Assembly (NCBI GenBank): GCA_029747015.1
Contig: JAKOGI010000354.1
Span: 17,501-81,500, forward strand
DNA: 64,000 nt
From: Carnegiea gigantea
Lineage: Eukaryota > Streptophyta > Magnoliopsida > Caryophyllales > Cactaceae
Reading direction: 5' to 3'
Translations under genes and position numbers: made by a program
The notes under the pieces: generated by a model
The model's database searches: none
The model's input: the letters and a program-made list of their open reading frames with translations, nothing else
Told to the model about the DNA's origin: nothing
Shown: positions 35,725 through 46,606 of the stretch, one piece after another
Position numbering within the stretch: the first letter of the stretch is position 1
Layout of the letters: each line of letters begins with the position of its first letter

Positions 35725-36768
35725 TTGCACAAAACTCAAAAATTAGGCTCTAACTTGCCTGTTGATTTGGTCAATCAAATTGCTTGTCTCCCTAATTTGA
35801 AGCTAAATTCTCTTATCGCGTTCAATATGAGGAAGGGTTTACCTCGTGGAATGAATGAATTCCAAATCTACATCAATCCTGCCTTTCAACCTTTTGGTGT
35901 AGTGTATGGCAACTATGATGGTAGTGATTCTTCACCAATGTCTCCAAAGGATTTGCATTTCTACCAATTAGAAACTAAGTCTTCCAATACTTTTGTCATG
36001 CCAGTCATGTGATAAAAACTGTCAACTTTAAGGAACAACTAACAGACATAAAGACCAAACTCGTCCACTCTCAAAGGAAAGTGTAGAAAAAAATGCCCAA
36101 ATTAAGCGTCAAAACGAGCATATTGCTAGCTGATAAAGAAGATGGAAAAGAAATCCTCTGAAGCTTCCAACGAAGGTTTCGATGCTGAGATTCTGATAAC
36201 GAGTCCAATCATATTGAAGAATCTGACGATGAGTGCAGGGTAAAGAAGGATCCCTCTTCAGGCTCGATGTCTATTGAGCATCTTCAAAACTGGATAGTTG
36301 ATGCAGTGAAGGCTTATCTGGGAGGGGATTTTCATAAAACTCACTTGTATAAGAAACCTTATGCAAAGAGGATCGATGTAGTTCGTATGCCTCATGGCTA
36401 TCAATTACCTAAGTTCCAACAATTTGACGGCAAGGGTAACCCCAAACAACACATTGCTCACTTCATTGAAACCTGCAGTGACGCCAGCACTAAAGGAGAC
36501 TGATTGATGAAATAGTTTGTGCGATCCCGTAAAGGAATTGCATATGACTCGTAGATAAACCTAGCCTCTGAATCCATTGATAGCTGGGGGCAAATGCAAA
36601 CTGAGTTCTTCAATCGCTTCTGTAGCACATGCCGCGTAGTTAGTATAACAGAGTTAACTAACACAAGACAACGAGATAATGAGCTAGTCGTTGATTACAT
36701 TAACCATTGGCACGCTCTCTCTCTCTAAAGTGTAAAGACCATTTATCTGAATCTTTGACTGTTGAGAT
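35725..36768 (+). pseudogene. Ty3 element A leader ORF and Gag, 5' part
   Basis: 35725-36012 encodes a leader block with NMRKGLPRGMNEFQIYINPAF, which is also present in the inverted copy (46831-47037). 36267-36503 is clear Ty3 Gag: KPYAKRIDVVRMPHGYQLPK then FQQFDGKGNPKQHIAHFIETC. A stop follows, and reading continues in other frames to 36768, where the gag-only element is inserted within a CKDHLSES-like segment. Gag would form the particle shell. It resumes at 42551. Confidence 0.85.
36764..36768. repeat. Target-site duplication GAGAT, left copy
   Basis: Matches 42551-42555 exactly and abuts the LTR at 36769. Confidence 0.9.
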
Positions 36769-38163
36769 TGTTGAACGGTAAATTTACCCATTTTACGTGC
36801 TTCTTTCACCCACCTTTTACTCGTATAATAACTTTATTTTATAGGATTTTACCTTGTTTTATTTATGTTTTGTAGGAAATAACTCCAAATCAAGCAAATG
36901 TCGCGAAAAAGGGCAGAAAAGGATCAAAACAGGCGAAAAGGCGGAAAAACGGGAGCCAGCCGGGGCAGCCAGCCAGCAAGGTGGCACGGCCACCCCGTGC
37001 CACGTGGCACGGCCGTGCCACATGGCACGGTGCAGCCGTGCCACCTAGGCACGGTCGTGCCTCCCCTGGTTTCCTTCGGTTATTCGCGGCCCGCCTTGTC
37101 TTCTATTTAATCCTCTTTTCTCGACCTTGTTCGGGACTTCTTCTTCGACTTCCTTAGGGTAGTTTAGTTTAGGTTTTTTTTTTTACCAATAAAAACCCCT
37201 TTGAAGGGATGAGATTAGGTTTTTTAGTTGTTGGTATTTTGGGATTCAAGCTTGTGGATTTCAAGTTCTTCAATCAATTCAAGCATAAGTTTCCCTCTTC
37301 TTTCTCTTTTTATTTCATCGTTGTTCTTATTTATATTTTGTTGTTTTAATTCTTGTAATTGCTTTGTTTGGTTTATATGTTTAGTTTTTGTCGTTGATTC
37401 ATGTTATTTAGCTGTTTAGATTCGTTTTATTTCATTGCCTTTGTTTCGTTCTTCATGTTCATGTTCTTATTTGTTAGTTTAGGTTTTCATTCGTTTTTGA
37501 TATTTAGTTGGTAGATTATGTTGGTTTGGATTGTGATTAGCCTCTGGATGGCTAATTAATCTTGTAATTGGCCTAACCATACCCAATCTATGCCTAGAAC
37601 CTAGATTTTTCCTTCACGCCCGCCAAGTGTTCGATGAAATGCCTGAGAGGGTTTTCATCCATATTTTTGGGCGATTGACTTATGCTGAGAGGTGAAGTCA
37701 ATTGGCTAGTGTGGGAGAGGGAATGGCCGAGTTCGGGACACGAAAGTAGTATCCGAATCGAGCTAGGTCGGGGGTTGCTAGTTTTGTGGTCTAATTCGAC
37801 TAACCCCACGAAAGTAGGTGGTTACGCGAGTTAGACTAGCTCATGACCCTTGAAGGAGGGCTTGGGTGGTCTTTGATGATGCAACCGACCATCTCTAGTT
37901 CGTAGTGTGGTTTGGGTAGGTTAGGACTCATCTTTGTTAGTTAGTTTATCCATTGGTAAAATCACAACTCCAAGTCGTTTGTTTCTGTGTTTATAACGTA
38001 GTTTAGTTCCCCCTTTTCACCCTTCGATCCTGCCTAACTTGAGACGCTTTAGTTAGCTCTAGTAGTTGGAAACACAATTCCCTGCGGACGACACCCCAAG
38101 TACTCAACGATACACCTTGCACTTGGGTTTTATAAATATTAAAACTCTGTTTTTCTTGCAACA
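36769..38163 (+). repeat. 5' LTR of the gag-only element
   Basis: Starts TGTTGAACGG and ends TTGCAACA. It contains a GC-rich palindromic module with the 16-bp palindrome TGGCACGGCCGTGCCA at 37005-37020, a TATA-like CTATTTAA at 37103-37110, and then AT/T-rich sequence. The ORF-like MSRKRAEKDQNRRKGG frame at 36898 occurs in both LTRs and is probably not a gene. Confidence 0.93.
37103..37110 (+). promoter_or_regulatory. TATA-like motif in the gag-only LTR
   Basis: CTATTTAA downstream of the GC-rich module, present at the same place in the right LTR (about 41504-41511). Core promoter role is inferred. Confidence 0.45.
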
Positions 38164-38169
38164 AGTTTT

Positions 38170-38187
38170 TGGCGCCGTTGCCGGGGA
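38170..38187 (+). promoter_or_regulatory. Primer-binding site, tRNA-Asp type
   Basis: TGGCGCCGTTGCCGGGGA, six bases after the LTR. From memory this is the complement of the plant tRNA-Asp 3' end used by Athila-like elements. Confidence 0.8.
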
Positions 38188-38296
38188 ATTGGCGTTTTTC
38201 AATATTGGGGTTTACTTCAGCATTCGAGACTAGGCCTTTAGAAAATCCAAAAAAAAAATCAAAAAATCAAAAATTTCAAAAAAAAAAAAAGAAAAT

Positions 38297-39700
38297 ATGT
38301 CTCCTTTCCACTTCCCTCAACATGAGCATGAATTGTTTTGGCAATACTATGATAGATTACATGCTTTTCTTGCTCATTATGGTTATTGCTTCGAGAAGTG
38401 GGAAATTTTGAACATGGTCTATGAGGGTGTGACTTGTGAGACCCGTGCTCTTTTGGAGCATTGGGATTTCTGTGCTCGAAACGTTGATGAAGTTTGAGAA
38501 TTACTTGAGTGGTTGGCTAGGGATACTTATGAATTTGAGACTAGTCAATTTACTTCATCCATCCCATCCCCCTGCATTCCTAATTATACCCCTCTTGCAT
38601 GTGAGATCTGCCATCGTTCTGACCATGATAGTGTTTCTTGTCCCTATCGTATTTCTGCTGATGGTTTTGCTAGAATTTCTAGTATGATAGAGGTCATGAA
38701 CAAGCAACAAGTTGAGTTTGCTGAGTTTGTTAATAAATCGAGGGAGTATGACCTATCACCCAAGATTGACCCTAGTTCTAGTGCTCCTAGACTTGATGTC
38801 AATCTGTGTGATGATGGTGCGTCTTTTCCTCCTCTAGAGTCCGGACTAGAGGATGTGCTCGACCCTCCCTTACCTACTCTGCCTCTTGTTGCTCCATCCC
38901 TACCTAGCACATTTAAGGACAACACTTTGACCTATCCTGATCCACCTTTCCCTTTAGCTCAGTCGACGGAGTTCGGGGTAGGTGCGACATCTTGTGTTGG
39001 TGCTAGGGTCGATGGGGATGATTTCTGTCTTGATTCAGACGGTACTTGTAGTGAGGTGCAGGATCTTGACAAAATTCTCGAGGGGGAGTCCTGTGTGGAT
39101 GCTGTGGCTGTAGTTTCATCTAGTCCTGATTTTACTGACCATGTATCCCTCAACCCCCTTGATATTTCTCATGCTTCTTCATGTTCACTACCCTCCTCTT
39201 CCCATGAGTACCATAATTTATCACTCGTTGCATGTCATGATATGCTTGAGGGGAATGAGATAGACTGTATGGAGTCCTTAGGTGCCTTTAGAGGGCACCC
39301 CTCCCTTGACCCTTATAGTCTATACCTAGAGGACATGCCTGGAAAAATCATCTTTCCTATTGAATTCAATCATTCTACTGATTTTTCTAAGGCATTTGAT
39401 AAATTTAAGAGAGCACTTACTATTATTTCTGCATTCCTGTTTAAGTGCTCCTACTTACACTCATCTGAGTTGCAGGCTCAGGTGTTTGATAAACTTCTGC
39501 GAGCGTTGACGGCATCTGAATTGGCGATGCGCGTCCTGAACGCCGCCGAGGAGTGGCTGATGCTCCTCGCGCTTCCCCAACCTCGTCCTAGCGAGGTGCA
39601 GTTTGGGTACATTCCGTACCCGACCTGGTATATTCGTTCTCACTCTTCTCTTCCCCCCTTCTTTTTATTTTTCTTTTCTTCCCTTTTTGTTTTTGTTTAG
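38297..39700 (+). pseudogene. Gag-like protein of the gag-only element, one in-frame stop
   Basis: Two open stretches in the same frame, 38297-38497 and 38501-39700, are separated only by a TGA at 38495-38497, so one base change broke a ~467-codon ORF. The N-terminal part has LLEHWDFCARNVDEV then, after the stop, ELLEWLARDTYEFE, a plant Gag-type helical segment. A complete CCHC knuckle, CEICHRSDHDSVSC, follows near 38610-38650. The middle is acidic and rich in Ser/Pro/Asp (DPPLPTLPLVAPS). The C terminus is helical (SSELQAQVFDKLLRALTASELAMRVL) and ends in a Phe-rich tail. No protease or RT motif is present. Confidence 0.8.
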
Positions 39701-41148
39701 TTGTGAATATTAGGATTGTGTTTTTAGTTGGTGATCATCTTGTGGTGAAATTTGGATGTTATTGAGCCGTTATTGGCTATGATCACCATTTTTGTGTCTT
39801 TGTAGATTTTTATTGTGTTGTGATTGATGGTGTTATTGGATTGGTCTACATTTATTTTTGGTGGTGTTAGTTTGTATTTATGTGTGATCGTGTTGTTGTT
39901 TTGGGTGAGAATTGTATTTTTTGGGAGAGTGTTTTAGCTTGTTTATATTTTTGTCGATTTTTGTTTTTCTTGTGTTTGATTTTGTCTTTCTTTATTTTTG
40001 TGTGTTGGTGATGACTCACGGCTCCCAATGAGGACATTGTGAGATTTAGGTGTGGGGGTGGGGTCATCTCCCCTTTTCTTTTTATTTTTTTTTGTGAAAA
40101 TTTTTCATTTTTGTATAACTTTTTCATTTTTTTTCTCCTTTTTGTACAAATTTTTCTTTTCTTTTTGCATTTAGGGGAGTTTTGTACTATTTTGATCAAC
40201 CTTGATCCCTGATACCTTGACTATTAGCTCGTATATAAGTATAATGTGCATGATAGATGTTCATCCCAAGTCTGTCGTTTTAGACCTCAGTTCTAACCCC
40301 AACAGTCCATCGTAATTTTGCAATCCAGTCCTGAATTCATGTATTGTCATCATCCTGAATTCTTAGTCTTCCACGATCGACTCTCCCATTGTCTACTGCA
40401 CGGTTCCCTTTATATGTGCTGGCACCCCCCTTTCTTTTTCCAAAACAAAAGTAAAAATAAACAAATTCAAGCGCTACTGGGTGTATCCCTTTGAGGCGTA
40501 ACATGAGTTTGTATTGAAAAAAATAATAATGGAAAGAAAAGAAAGTGGGGAAGAAAAGAGTTGGAAATGACAAGTACCCCTTTGAGGCATGCGCTACTGG
40601 GTGTTACCCCTTGAGGCAATACTGCTACTGGGGAAACCTGCTTTCTATGCTAGCCAATCAAAAAGGTAGCTTGTGTCAATTGCGTGGGATTGAGTTTGGT
40701 TTTGGTAGGCTTAGTTTCAGGGTGATGATACACTTGCACACTAGGCACTAGGATGGATTCAATGTCCTCATGCGTCGTGGGGTGAAAAGCTAATGTCTGG
40801 ATGCCACTCTTTGGGATGATGTGTCCTGAAATGCATATAATGCCTGTGTACAGACTGATATTTGAGCTATTAGGTGGTTTTGGTTGATTCGATTATGTAC
40901 AGTTTATCCCCATGTATATATTGTGTTTTGCTACTTTTATTTTTCGATTTTTGTTTCTCTTTTCTTTGTTTTTCCTTTTTGAGATTTTGTGGGTATATCT
41001 TATGCAAACCCTTACGAGACCTTACTTGTCCACTTGGGGTAACCAAGGGGTTTAAGGGCTTGTTGCATATGCTAAATGCAACCGTGATTCCTACGAAAGT
41101 GAGTTAGTTGTTTACTTTAGTTTTTCTTTTATTTTGCTCGAGGACAAG
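39701..41148 (+). other. 3' non-coding region of the gag-only element
   Basis: T-rich, with the phrase GCGCTACTGGGTGT-ACCCCTTTGAGGC recurring near 40471 and 40591 and partly at 40575 and 40620. No domain was seen in any frame. Just before the purine tract is CTCGAGGACAAGCAAAAG, a phrase common before Ty3 3' LTRs in plants. Confidence 0.6.
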
Positions 41149-41169
41149 CAAAAGATAGGTGTGGGGGTG
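41149..41169 (+). promoter_or_regulatory. Polypurine tract of the gag-only element
   Basis: Purine-rich AAAGATAGGTGTGGGGGTG directly before the 3' LTR. Confidence 0.7.
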
Positions 41170-42550
41170 TGTTGAACGGTAAATTTACCCATTTTACGTG
41201 CTTCTTTCACCCAACTTTTACTCGTATAATAACTTTATTTTATAGGATTTTACCTTGTTTTATTTATGTTTTGTAGGAAATAACTCCAAATCAAGCAAAT
41301 GTCGCGAAAAAGGGCAGAAAAGGATCAAAACAGGCGAAAAGGCGGAAAAACGGGAGCCAGCCGGGGCAGCCGGCCAGCAAGGTGGCACGTCCACCCCGTG
41401 CCACGTGGCACGGCCGTGCCACATGGCACGGTGCAGCCGTGCCACATAGGCACGGTCGTGCCCCCCCTTTGTTTCCTTCGGTTCTTCGCGGCCCGCCTTG
41501 TCTTCTATTTAATCCTCTTTTCTCGACGTTGTTCGGGGGCTCTCTCTTCTACTTTTCTAGGTTAGTTTAGGTTAGATTTATCCAATAAAAACCCCAATAG
41601 GAGGATTAGATTAGGGTTGTAGTTGGTATTTTGGAATTCAAGCTTATGGATTTCAAATTCTACAATCAATTCAAGCATAAGTTTCCCTCTTCTTTCTCTT
41701 TTTATTTCATCGTTGTTCTTATTTATATTTTGTTGTTTTAATTCTTGTAATTGCTTTGTTTGGTTTATATTTTTAGTTTTTGTCGTTAATTCATGTTATT
41801 TAGCTGTTTAGATTCGTTTTATTTCATTGCCTTTGTTTCGTTCTTCATGTTCATGTCCTTATTTGTTAGTTTAGGTTTTCATTCGTTTTTGATGTTTAGT
41901 TGGTAGATTGTGTTGGCTTGGATTGTGATTAGCCTCTGGATGGCTAATTAATCTTGTAATTGGCCTAACCATACCCAATCTATGCCTAGAACTTAGAGTT
42001 TTCCTTCACGCCCGCCAAGTGTTCGATGAAATGCCTGAGAGAGTTTTCATCCATATTTTTGGGCGATTGACTTATGCTGAGAGGTGAGGTCAATTGGCTA
42101 GTGTGGGAGAGGGAATGGCCGAGTTCAGGACACGAAAGTAGTATCCGAATCGAGCTAGGTCTGGGGTTGCTAGTTTTGTGGTCTAATTCGACTAACCCCA
42201 CGAAAGTAGGTGGTTACGCGAGTTAGACTAGCTCATGACCCTTGAAAGAGGGCTTGGGTGGTCTTTGATGATGTAACCGACCATCTCTAGTTCGTAGTGT
42301 GGTTTGGGTAGGTTAGGACTCATCTTGGTTAGTTAGTTTATCCATTGGTAAAATCACACCTCCAAGTCGTTTGTTTCTGTGTTTATAACGTAGTTTAGTT
42401 CCCCCTTTTCACCCTTCGATCCTGCCTAACTTGAAACGCTTTAGTTAGCTCTGGTAGTTGAAAACATAATTCCCTGCGGACGACACCCCAAGTACTCAAC
42501 GATACACCTTGCACTTGGGGTTTATAAATATTAAAACTTTTTCTGCAACA
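41170..42550 (+). repeat. 3' LTR of the gag-only element
   Basis: Starts TGTTGAACGG and ends TCTGCAACA. It matches 36769-38163 closely except for 41533-41621, where similarity to 37131-37230 drops sharply. The same 16-bp palindrome is at 41406-41421. Confidence 0.93.
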
Positions 42551-42555
42551 GAGAT
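42551..42555. repeat. Target-site duplication GAGAT, right copy
   Basis: Exact match to 36764-36768. Confidence 0.9.
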
Positions 42556-43020
42556 ATATTCCCCAAGGGATGGATTGGAATATACTTTATGCTTTGTAAG
42601 TCAACAAGCACAAAACATTCCAAGAATTGGCAACACGGGCTCATGGCATGGAGCTTACAATTGCCTATTATGGAAGACGACTCAATCATGAGGAATCAAT
42701 GACATCATCAAGAAATGAAAGCTCTATTCCTAAAGGCTTTAAAGAGAAGAAATGCCCTTATTCTGAGTCTAATGCGCCAGAAATGCTAAACAAACTTCTT
42801 GAGAAGAGGCTTATAGAGCTACTAGAGCCAAGCCTCCCAAAGAAATTCGAAGAACTAATGATCCCAAATACTGCAAGTATTACAGGATCATCAGTCCTCC
42901 GATATAGAAATACAGGGCATCCAACGAACAAATCTTGCAACTTGCGAAGGAAGGAAAAATCATATTAGATGACGAAAATACTAATGAATCTGATTAATCA
43001 TGTAATCATATTAAAAAGGC
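42551..43020 (+). pseudogene. Ty3 element A Gag, 3' part
   Basis: Continuation of the Gag cut at 36768. ATRAHGMELTIAYYGRR (42627 on) matches the second half of plant Ty3 Gag, followed by SESNAPEMLNKLLEKRLIEL. In another frame DPKYCKYYRIIS and later ILQLAKEGKIILD give the zinc-binding C terminus. Frame changes show it was degraded. Confidence 0.8.
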
Positions 43021-43039
43021 TTTAGCAAAAGTATGCCTA

Positions 43040-43790
43040 AAATTAGTATTTAAGAGGCAGACTTCCAAGTCACTATTGCAAATTCCTAAAGTCATAGAAG
43101 TGAAAGACTCTCAAGTCATTAAAATCATAGACTTCTAAGTGATCATCATGAATAGCTAGGTTGTCAAAGTAAGACCTCCAAGTTGCATTCAAAAACTCTC
43201 AAGACATTGAACCAACACCTTCAAGTCACCCAAAAAAAAAAAATCGTAGACTGCCAATTTGTCAAAGCTTCAGATTCCTAAGTCACCAAAGTAAGAGACT
43301 ATCAAGTCAGTTACGTTCTGTCATCAAATCTCAAAGACTCCCATGTTATAAAACTCTTGGACTAGTAAGACAATCCTAGGAGACTCCCAAGTCACCAAAT
43401 CTCATGGACTTCCAAGTCGATCTTTCAACACCACTAAGTCAATGAAATTATTGACTTCAAAGTCACTAATTAGACTCTCAAGTCATCAAAGTTCAAGCCT
43501 CTTAAGACATCAAAATTAAAAGACTTCTAAATCGTCAAAGTTCTGAGCTCCAAAATCAAGAAAGTTCTAAGCTCCAAGTTGTCAAACTTGAAGAGTCTTA
43601 AGTCTTCAAAGTTTACGACTCTTAAGTCAACAAAATTACTGACTCTTAAGCCACTAAATAGACTCCTAAGTCATCAAGCTCAAGACTCACAGTCATTAAA
43701 GTAAATGACTATCAAGTCATTTTATGAAAGGTGTCGACCTGTAAGCCACTAAGCACATTTTCAAATCATGTAATCAAGCTTTAAATTGTC
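43040..43790 (+). repeat. Degenerate short tandem array (GACTCCCAAGTCATCAAA type)
   Basis: The phrase GACT-C-AAGTCA-CAAA recurs more than 20 times with spacing of about 20-40 bp (for example 43074, 43117, 43130, 43274, 43389, 43476, 43665). No open frame survives across it. Confidence 0.8.
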
Positions 43791-43989
43791 ACCAAATTCT
43801 TGAAAACTCTTAGAAACCCTTCAAGTTGGGGCCAACAACAATATCGCATCCTCCTTTGCATTAGCGATATCAGTGTCTTTCTTCAAATTGGTAGCACCTT
43901 CCTTCAAGTTGGACACAGGCAACGTGGGCATCTTCCTTCAAGTCGGCAACCTCCTATTTCTAGTTGGTTCCTTGCCTTGAAGGTTGACC

Positions 43990-44790
43990 TCACTTTGCTA
44001 TATGATTGAAGCAGCCGCAAAGTCAAGCCTTAGGTGTCTAATTGGAAGGTTCACGCCTTTGCTGTCTAATCAGAGGGGTCAAACCTTTGTTATCTGATCA
44101 TAAGGGCCATGTCTTTTCTGTTTGACCGGAGGAGTCATGCCTCTATATGATTGAAGAAGTCAAGTCTGCACTATTTCATTGAAGGAGTCACATTTGCTAT
44201 TTGATTGGATGATTCATGCCTCTATCTAATCGAAGGAGTCAAGTCTGCACTGCCTGATTGGATGAGTCACCTTTGCTGTCTGATTGGATGAGTCACGCCT
44301 CCTGTGTCTGATCAGAAGGGCCATCCCTTTGTTGTTTAACCGGAGGAGTTAAGCATCTATCTGATTGTAGGGGTCAAGTCTACACTGTCTAATTGGATAA
44401 GTCACCTTTCCTGTCTGATTGGACAAGTCACGCTTCCTCTGTCTGATCGGATAAGCGAAGCCTTCGCTTTCTGATTGGGAGAGTCGCCTTTGTTGTATGG
44501 TAGAAAAAGTATAGCCTTTGCTGTCTTATCAGATGAGTATGAATGTCTTTGCTATCTGATCATAGGAGTCAAGCATTTATTGTCTGATCAGAGGAGTCAA
44601 ACCTTTGCTTTCTGATTGGAGAAGTCATGCCTTAACCATTTAATTGGAGGGGTTACACCTTCTTGTCTGAATGGCTTCGCTCTCTAATAAGAGAACTAAT
44701 ATCATTATTTGACTGGAGGAGTTATGCTTTCACTATCTAAGTGGAGAAGCCATGCCTTTGCAAATCTAATAGAAGAAGTCGCGGATCGAA
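43990..44790 (+). repeat. Degenerate tandem array (CTGTCTGATTGGAGGAGTCA-GCC type)
   Basis: A unit of roughly 35-42 bp, TTTGCTGTCTGATTGGAGGA then GTCA-GCCT, repeats about 20 times with variation between GATTGG and GATC-GA. It sits in the place where pol of a Ty3 element would be expected. Confidence 0.8.
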
Positions 44791-45080
44791 GGAAGAAATC
44801 TAAGTTGATCCCAACTAGATTAAGGAAGGGAGTCTCATTCGAAAAATCGAATCTACAGGGAGAAACGATTCTTCATCTTAAATGTTGACCTTACTTCGCA
44901 ATCTAATTGGAGAAGTATCGGCTCGAAGAAGAAAGCCAAATCGGCACCGAAAAGATTGAGTGAGAGAATCTCCTGCGAAGAATTGAATCTACGGGGAGAA
45001 ATGATTCTTTATCTTAAAAGTCGGTCTCATTTCGCGATCTAATTGGGGAAGTAGTCGATTCAATGATTTCTTGAAAAAAA
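44790..45080 (+). repeat. Two-copy tandem repeat, about 140 bp
   Basis: Two successive copies share GAATCTACAGGGAGAAACGATTCTT, split here as GAATCTAC-GGGAGAAA then GATTCTT-ATCTTAAA, and TTCGC-ATCTAATTGG. Confidence 0.7.
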
Positions 45081-46584
45081 AAAGGAAACATTAATTTAAG
45101 TTCCAAAAAAGAGAGTCGTTAAAAAAGAAATTAAAAGGTCGATCAGAAGTTGGGTTAATTAAGCCTTTCAACTAATCTCTACACAATTGGACAGAAAGGC
45201 AAAGAGAGTCTTTCAAAAAAAGGGGGTTGAAAAGAAAATGGGAAAAAGTTTCAAAAAAAAAAAGAAAAATGGGAGAAGTTGCTAAGGAATGAATTGTGCA
45301 GTGTACAGTCCTCCCCACAAAAGACAAAAACTTGTGCAAATTATGATGAGGTGTTGGCAAGATCTCATCAACACCTGGACATAATTTTGTTGAGAAAGTC
45401 GGTGGTGTTGCTTCCACTAAAGATGGTTATGGCTGCTTTCATTGAAGATCAAAACCTATATCATACACCTGAGTGTATGTACTCTTATATAACACATAAG
45501 CAATTATATATTAAAATATAAAATATATGACAAATACACCTCAAAAAAATATATGTAAAATAAATATAGGAGCACGTGCTCACGGGTGTACATAATAATT
45601 TGCCATTGAAGATGGCCATGGCCATGCAAGGAAAAGAAAGCCCTATAAATTAAAAAAAAAAAGAGCAAAATTGCAGAATCCCCTCTCGTCCCATTTTTAC
45701 CAAACCCTTAAAAAACCACTGCAACCTGTTTAGTGCAAACACCGCTGTTGCTGGTAACATCAGCAGAGAAGAAGGTCGCCATTAACAGGCTATAGGATTA
45801 GACCACCAATGGCAAGGACCCTGTTTTTTGGGGGCCTCATAGGTATAAAACTTTTTAGTTGTCCAAGAAAATCTAGGGGGGATAGAAATGTTAAAAAAAT
45901 TGAATTGAATCAAAGAAAGGAGAATGATGAAATTGTGAAGAAGAAACAAAGTCTTGGAAAATTTGCTCCCATCGAAGGCTTCCATTACAGGATCAAAAAG
46001 AAATTGGCTCAACAAAACTGCAAAGCATAATGAACGAAGGTAGGAGATGAGTGATAAACAATATAAAGACAACCTTTTTTGGTGACCTACCCACCTTCAA
46101 TTATAACTCAAATACTGTTAAAATTTATCTCTTAAAGTCATTGATAATATTTTATCACAAATCACATGCGTGATTATCACAAATTGAAGGGGGTGTTCAA
46201 TGCTTCATTGAGCCTGGTAACTCCATCAGTTAATTGCAAGCATTATTTTTTTTAAATTTTGAAAATCCAAAATAGAGGAATGAAAGACCAAGTTGTTTCC
46301 ATTTGTATCTAGGGCCACCAAAATTGGATTCAACAAGGTGAACAACCATTCACTTGAGCAGATTGGAGTCAACCTAATTAAGTCCAATCTAGAAAATTTG
46401 GGGTCAAAAAAAAAAGTTGAGGCTACATGTTACCAAAGCGGGCTCAAAAAAAAAAAAAAAAAAAAAGAGGAAGCCCAAAAAAAAAAAAAAAAACTCCGAT
46501 CATCATCATCTTACAAGTTTTCGAGACTCAACTGCTTGAAACACTCAAAATTCATGTGTGCGTCTCACTCTCAAATGGGGCATC
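45081..46584 (+). other. 3' part of Ty3 element A, non-coding
   Basis: Contains many A-runs and a small TIR element (45466-45588). The stretch 46290-46584, ending in CAAATGGGGCATC, looks like the 3' end of the Ty3 interior. Lys-rich frames at 46293-46657 are A-run artefacts. Confidence 0.5.
45466..45588. mobile_element. Small TIR element, TA-flanked (mariner/Stowaway-like?)
   Basis: 123 bp. The left end CACCTGAGTGTATGTACTCTTATA and the reverse strand of the right end, CACCCGTGAGCACGTGCTC, are similar over about 24 bp. TA flanks both sides (45464-45465, 45589-45590). Short and imperfect, so tentative. Confidence 0.4.
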
Positions 46585-46606
46585 TGTAGGAGGTAAAAAT
46601 TTGTTA

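Larger units (their letters stand above)
36769..42550 (+). mobile_element. Gag-only LTR retrotransposon (TR-GAG-like), complete structure
   Basis: Two LTRs (1395 and 1381 bp), a tRNA-Asp primer site, one Gag-like ORF, a purine tract and a perfect 5-bp duplication GAGAT. The interior is only 3.0 kb and has no protease, RT, RNase H or integrase. This matches the class of plant terminal-repeat elements that keep only a GAG domain; such elements would need enzymes from a partner. The primer site is of the type used by Athila-like Ty3 elements, so that lineage is a candidate partner. Gag carries one in-frame stop. Apart from one diverged block the LTRs are very similar, so this is one of the younger insertions here. 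Confidence 0.9.
34611..46606 (+). mobile_element. Ty3-type LTR retrotransposon A, interrupted and rearranged
   Basis: Begins with an LTR (34611-35459) and has a Ty3 Gag split by the nested element at 36769-42550. It then has tandem arrays instead of pol. At 46585-46606 it reaches the first 22 bases of what should be its 3' LTR (TGTAGGAGGTAAAAATTTGT), preceded by CAAATGGGGCATC as a possible purine tract. Directly after this comes an inverted copy of its 5' end (46607-48196). No protease, RT or integrase was seen, so it was probably non-autonomous. LTR divergence suggests considerable age. Confidence 0.75.

Noticed and set aside
36854..37110. Frames encoding MSRKRAEKDQNRRKGGKTG in the gag-only LTRs (also 41255-41565)
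   Set aside because: They lie within LTRs and are conserved only because the LTRs are. The frame runs into the palindromic GC module and has no domain.
43040..44790. CRISPR-like spaced repeats
   Set aside because: Repeats are degenerate, spacing is irregular, spacers are not unique sequence of constant length, and the context is a plant retrotransposon.
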